DNA from: Curtobacterium sp. 458
Lineage (GTDB): Bacteria > Actinomycetota > Actinomycetes > Actinomycetales > Microbacteriaceae
Reading direction: 5' to 3'
NCBI RefSeq assembly: GCF_030406605.1
Contig: NZ_CP129104.1
Span: 3,052,687 to 3,116,686, forward strand
DNA: 64,000 nt
The number at the start of each line of letters is the position of its first letter. Positions within the stretch are counted from its first letter, which is position 1. Position numbers and translations under genes: made by a program. The notes under the pieces are model-generated. The model was not told the DNA's origin. It ran no database searches and saw nothing but the letters and a program-made list of their open reading frames with translations. Below are positions 61,418-64,000 of this stretch, piece by piece.

Positions 61418-61833
61418 CGCGTCACCTCAGTCGACCAGGCCTCGGTTGGCGACCGTCGGGCGACGAAAAGGCGCCTCAGCACGACAACGAACCACTCGGA
61501 GTGACCGCGCCGACAGGCCTGACCTCGACGACACAGCAATCGGCTTCTCCTCCGCACAGATCCAACTAGCCACGACGGGAGCCCCGCGATCAAAGGAGTC
61601 CGCGGGCGCCTGGAGTCCGTCGCTGCGCCGCTACGACCTCGGCCTCTGAATGCCGAGCAGACGCGCTGCGCCCGCCGGCCAGAAGCGTTCGTATGGGGCA
61701 GCCTTGAGAGAATCAAAGCGGACCATCTATATGCGACACTCGGACCCTCGATCGAGCGGCGGTCCGCAGCCGGCCGGTCGACGACCGGCTATCGGTCACT
61801 CGTGCCTTGCCAGTGGAGGCAGCTGAAGCCTCG
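61418..61833. other. Non-coding or decayed stretch
   Basis: 416 bp without a convincing gene. Short frames exist on both strands, for example one ending SLRRYDLGL at 61649, but lack ribosome sites and protein-like composition. An AT-richer patch (61700-61735) precedes the hairpin at 61774. Confidence 0.4.
61774..61788 (-). terminator. Hairpin downstream of the UDG-like gene
   Basis: CCGGTCG-A-CGACCGG is a perfect palindrome 46 bp past the stop of the gene at 61834 (minus strand), flanked by GCCGG/CCGGC. It could end the transporter-UDG operon. Confidence 0.5.
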
Positions 61834-62418
61834 CTACATTCGACGCATCCGTGCGGCGAGTCGGAGTGCCTGAACGGAACGTCGGTGCTGTTCCGCGCGG
61901 TGGCGGCCGTTGGCGGGAGAGGGGTGTGGTGCCGCGATGACGGGGACGAGTCGGGCGTGCTCGTCCAGGGTGAGGTACCGCATGACTCCGTCGAGAGCGA
62001 TGCTCCCGTACGTGACGATCGCTTCGACGGAGGGGAGCGCCTTGAGGAGAACGCTCAGGGCATGTCGTCCCTCGTCGATGTCTGCAGGTCGTATGCGCCC
62101 GGGGAGTTCCCACGGGATGAGGTTCCAGCGGAGGTACGCGTTGCGTGCGAGTCCGGACTCGATGCGGGCTGCGCGGAACGCGGCCGCGGTCGGCCCCGGG
62201 TTGTCCTCGCTGCAGACCGCCGAGTGCGCTGCGGCAATGGTCTGGGGGCCGGGTGACTGCATGAGGACCAGCACTCGGCTGGACGTGCCGCCGGATCGTG
62301 GGTCGAAGCTCGGGACGAACCGTCGCGAGCCGTCGGGTGCGGTGCGCCATGCCTCCGCGAGGACGTTCAGCGATCGAACGTCCGCGACCTCATCCGCGAG
62401 TTCGTCGGGGGTGCTCAC
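61834..62418 (-). CDS. Uracil-DNA glycosylase-like protein
   Basis: 194 residues with UDG-superfamily motifs: VLVLMQSPGPQT, SEDNPGPTAAAFR, LRWNLIPWE and AAPHPSPANG (the catalytic loop and the HPSPxN motif). Some actinobacterial members of this type act on damaged bases or have no known substrate. Start GTG 62418 overlaps the stop of the TDT transporter gene by 4 bases. Confidence 0.85.
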   Translation of the reverse strand: MSTPDELADEVADVRSLNVLAEAWRTAPDGSRRFVPSFDPRSGGTSSRVLVLMQSPGPQTIAAAHSAVCSEDNPGPTAAAFRAARIESGLARNAYLRWNLIPWELPGRIRPADIDEGRHALSVLLKALPSVEAIVTYGSIALDGVMRYLTLDEHARLVPVIAAPHPSPANGRHRAEQHRRSVQALRLAARMRRM

Positions 62419-63572
62419 GCCGGCTGTGGTGGTGCGAGGAGTGTGCCGCGGATGACGGAGCCGTGGAAGGTGCGGACGGCAACGGTGATCCACGCGGCGA
62501 CGAGGCCGGCGTAGTAGACGACCGCGAGCACAGCGACGACGGTGAGTCCGGAGTGCAGGGCCAGGCCGTTCAGCCCGGTGACGCAGGTACCGACGGGGAA
62601 CGTGAACGACCACCACGTCAGGCTGAACGGCAGATGTTCTCGAGCGGTGCGGATGGTGATGGCGAGGGCGATGACGGTCCACAGCAGCGCGAAGCCGAGC
62701 ATCGCGAACCCGTACACCAACGCCACGACCAGCAGCGCGTGGGCGGTCGAGGCGTCGACGACGGTCGGTGCGTTCGAGGCGAGGAGGTTCACCGCGGTGA
62801 TCGACTGCCCGACCGGTCCGAGGACGATCCACAGCGTCGGCACCATCCCGGCCGCACCGACCTTGTGCTGCGCGAGTCGGCTCCAGATCAGCGTGATCAC
62901 GACCAGGGACGTGATGAGGCTGAGGCCGAAGAAGCCGTAGCAGGACCACAGCAGTGTCTCGCGCCCCTGCCCGGCGGGGGCGTAGGGCAGCAGGAGGGCG
63001 CCGGTGGAGGCGGACACCATCGGCGGGACGATCGGCATCAGCCAGCCGCCGAACGCGGAGTCGGGTCGGTTCTCGTGGCGGGTGAACGCCAGGTACGGCA
63101 CCAGGACCGCAGTGAGGAGTCCGCCGATGGTGCCGAGGCTCCAGAGGACCCAGTCGATGGTGACGGCGGCGGGGAGGCCGATCCAGTCTTTGCCGAGGAG
63201 GATCGTTCCGGCGCCGACGGTGAGGAACGCCATCGGCGGTGCGCCGTAGAAGTGCGAGATCACCGGGTGCAGGTGGTGCTTCGCTGCGGTGCTCCGGTAG
63301 CGGACCCAGTGCAGGACCGTCGCGATGGTGAGGGCGACGAGCAGGACCGCGGCGATCGCCCACACGATCGTCGCCGCGGTGCGCAGACCGGGGAACTGCA
63401 GCGGCAGCGATGCGGCCGCGACGGCGACGATCCCGGTGCCCATGATCGACGCGAACCAGTTCGGGGTCAGGTTCGACACGATCAGACCGGGCTGCTCCAG
63501 CTCCCGGAACAGCCGCCGGTCGCGCGCATAGTGCTCGGACGTCGCGGGTGCGTGGGCGAGGTGAGCGGACAT
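62415..63572 (-). CDS. TDT-family transporter (TehA/SLAC1-type)
   Basis: 385 residues, ten membrane segments of the tellurite-resistance/dicarboxylate transporter family: NLTPNWFASIMGTGIVAVAAASLPLQF, YGAPPMAFLTVGAGTILLG, GWLMPIVPPMVSASTGALLLPY and LPFSLTWWSFTFPVGTCVTGLNGLALHSG. Members carry sulfite, malate or chloride-like anions. ATG 63572 is the start; 38 residues upstream are low-complexity. Co-translated with the UDG-like gene and divergent from a LysR regulator, which probably controls it. Confidence 0.9.
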   Translation of the reverse strand: MSAHLAHAPATSEHYARDRRLFRELEQPGLIVSNLTPNWFASIMGTGIVAVAAASLPLQFPGLRTAATIVWAIAAVLLVALTIATVLHWVRYRSTAAKHHLHPVISHFYGAPPMAFLTVGAGTILLGKDWIGLPAAVTIDWVLWSLGTIGGLLTAVLVPYLAFTRHENRPDSAFGGWLMPIVPPMVSASTGALLLPYAPAGQGRETLLWSCYGFFGLSLITSLVVITLIWSRLAQHKVGAAGMVPTLWIVLGPVGQSITAVNLLASNAPTVVDASTAHALLVVALVYGFAMLGFALLWTVIALAITIRTAREHLPFSLTWWSFTFPVGTCVTGLNGLALHSGLTVVAVLAVVYYAGLVAAWITVAVRTFHGSVIRGTLLAPPQPA

Positions 63573-63588
63573 GCACCCATCGTGCGCG

Positions 63589-63610
63589 CGTTCCCCGTGG
63601 TTCGGGAACG
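63589..63610. promoter_or_regulatory. Candidate LysR-binding dyad
   Basis: CGTTCCC-8 nt-GGGAACG (63589-63610) is a perfect 7-bp inverted repeat in the 70-bp divergent region between the TDT transporter and the LysR gene, a typical place for the regulator's site. Confidence 0.5.
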
Positions 63611-63642
63611 GCGGACTCGTTGGCAGGGCACAATGGTTGCTT

Positions 63643-64000
63643 GTGGCACTGCGGCGGTTGACGGACCGGACTCTGGACCTCGACACCCTCGAGGTCCTCG
63701 TCCGCGTCGCGGAGACCGGTTCGTTGACCCGCGCGGCCGAGGCGTTGGGGGTGACGCAGCAGGCGGTCTCGGCGCGCTTGCGTGCCGCGGAACAGGCGAC
63801 CGGTCAGCCGCTGGCGCACCGGACGGCATCCGGGACCGCGCTGACCGACGCCGGCCGGGTGGTGCTCGGTCTGGCCGTTCCCGTGTTGGAGGCCTCCCGG
63901 CGGCTCGAAGTAGGAGTCGCCGCGCTTCGAGAACCCGCGGGATCTCTCGTGGTCGCAGCGTCGCAGACGATCGCCGAACTCCTGCTCCCTGGATGGTTGC
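63643..64000 (+). CDS. LysR-family regulator, N-terminal part
   Basis: The frame runs off the window end (119 residues seen). The helix-turn-helix is clear: LDLDTLEVLVRVAETGSLTRAAEALGVTQQAVSARLRAAEQATGQPLAHRTASGTALTDAGRVV, and the effector domain begins LVVAASQTIAELLLPGWL. Start GTG 63643 follows GGCAGGG. It probably regulates the divergent transporter. Confidence 0.88.
   Translation, partial: MALRRLTDRTLDLDTLEVLVRVAETGSLTRAAEALGVTQQAVSARLRAAEQATGQPLAHRTASGTALTDAGRVVLGLAVPVLEASRRLEVGVAALREPAGSLVVAASQTIAELLLPGWL

Larger units (their letters stand above)
56362..61790. mobile_element. Probable integrated element, right end undefined
   Basis: From the tRNA fragment to the hairpin at 61774 the gene style changes: short orphan genes, divergent orientation, a phage-type Dam methylase, a three-module DNA-binding protein, two sub-60-residue genes, and an 0.8-kb non-coding stretch with AT-rich sequence unusual for this genome. 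No integrase, replication protein or second tRNA end is visible here, so the boundary at 61790 is a guess and the element may run beyond the window. Confidence 0.5.

Noticed and set aside
61374..61649. 91-residue plus-strand frame
   Set aside because: Overlaps the coupled small gene in another frame; only its last few residues look protein-like.
61270..61716. 148-residue minus-strand frame
   Set aside because: No ribosome site or motif, Arg/Ser-rich, and it crosses the coupled small gene on the other strand.

Overview
The window is very GC-rich, with GTG starts, four-base stop/start overlaps and lipobox or twin-arginine signal peptides. Gene content (heme oxygenase under a DtxR-type iron box, class F-like sortase, GH125, polyprenol-phosphate mannose synthase) points to an actinobacterium, most likely Microbacteriaceae and perhaps Curtobacterium; the genus is an inference from gene style, not from a search. 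I see no rRNA, complete tRNA, CRISPR array or transposase.

Layout. 0.1-12.7 kb: PEP carboxylase, an iron-regulated divergent pair (heme-oxygenase-like protein and siderophore-interacting reductase), a two-component system with a DUF4232 lipoprotein, and single genes (nucleotidyltransferase-like, GIY-YIG-like, 2H phosphoesterase, two esterases, a PD-(D/E)XK-like nuclease). 12.8-20.5 kb: a polar amino-acid ABC transporter facing three coupled flavin monooxygenases, resembling sulfur-compound salvage loci; two decayed genes lie between them. 22.3-30.6 kb: a mannoside locus with ROK regulator, sugar ABC transporter, two Gfo/Idh/MocA dehydrogenases and a GH125 alpha-1,6-mannosidase. 30.7-36.1 kb: uncharacterised proteins, an SDR, an HD-domain protein and a secreted GH16 glucanase. 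36.7-44.4 kb: a one-directional surface-polysaccharide run (GtrA, processive GT2, GT39, DUF4397 surface protein, GH8, sortase, polyprenol-phosphate mannose synthase). 44.4-56.3 kb: stress-type dehydrogenases, a proline/glutamine-repeat membrane protein, a second two-component system coupled to a secreted cysteine protein, an AI-2E-family exporter, an EamA transporter, and a TetR gene divergent from an oxidoreductase with a clear operator between them.

At 56.3 kb a 45-nt 3' piece of a tRNA-Val marks a probable attachment site. To its right lies a mobile-element-like segment to about 61.8 kb: phage-type Dam methylase, several orphan genes, a protein built of three repeated DNA-binding modules, and an 0.8-kb structured AT-rich gap. 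Neither an integrase nor the matching intact tRNA is in the window, so the right boundary is unknown. The last 2.2 kb holds a TDT-family transporter coupled to a uracil-DNA-glycosylase-like gene, divergent from a truncated LysR gene.

Several families of short palindromic repeats are scattered between genes and sometimes inside them: a GGAGGC hairpin family, a CCGAGTCTCGG family, a GCGAAAGCGACAG family and an AACGCGCGCGTT inverted repeat. Many sit just after stop codons and could act as terminators.

The most interesting system is the 36.7-44.4 kb locus. It combines a cellulose-synthase-like GT2 and GH8 endoglucanase (as in bacterial cellulose operons) with a lipid-linked-sugar transferase and a sortase, suggesting a surface glycan coupled to a sortase-processed protein.
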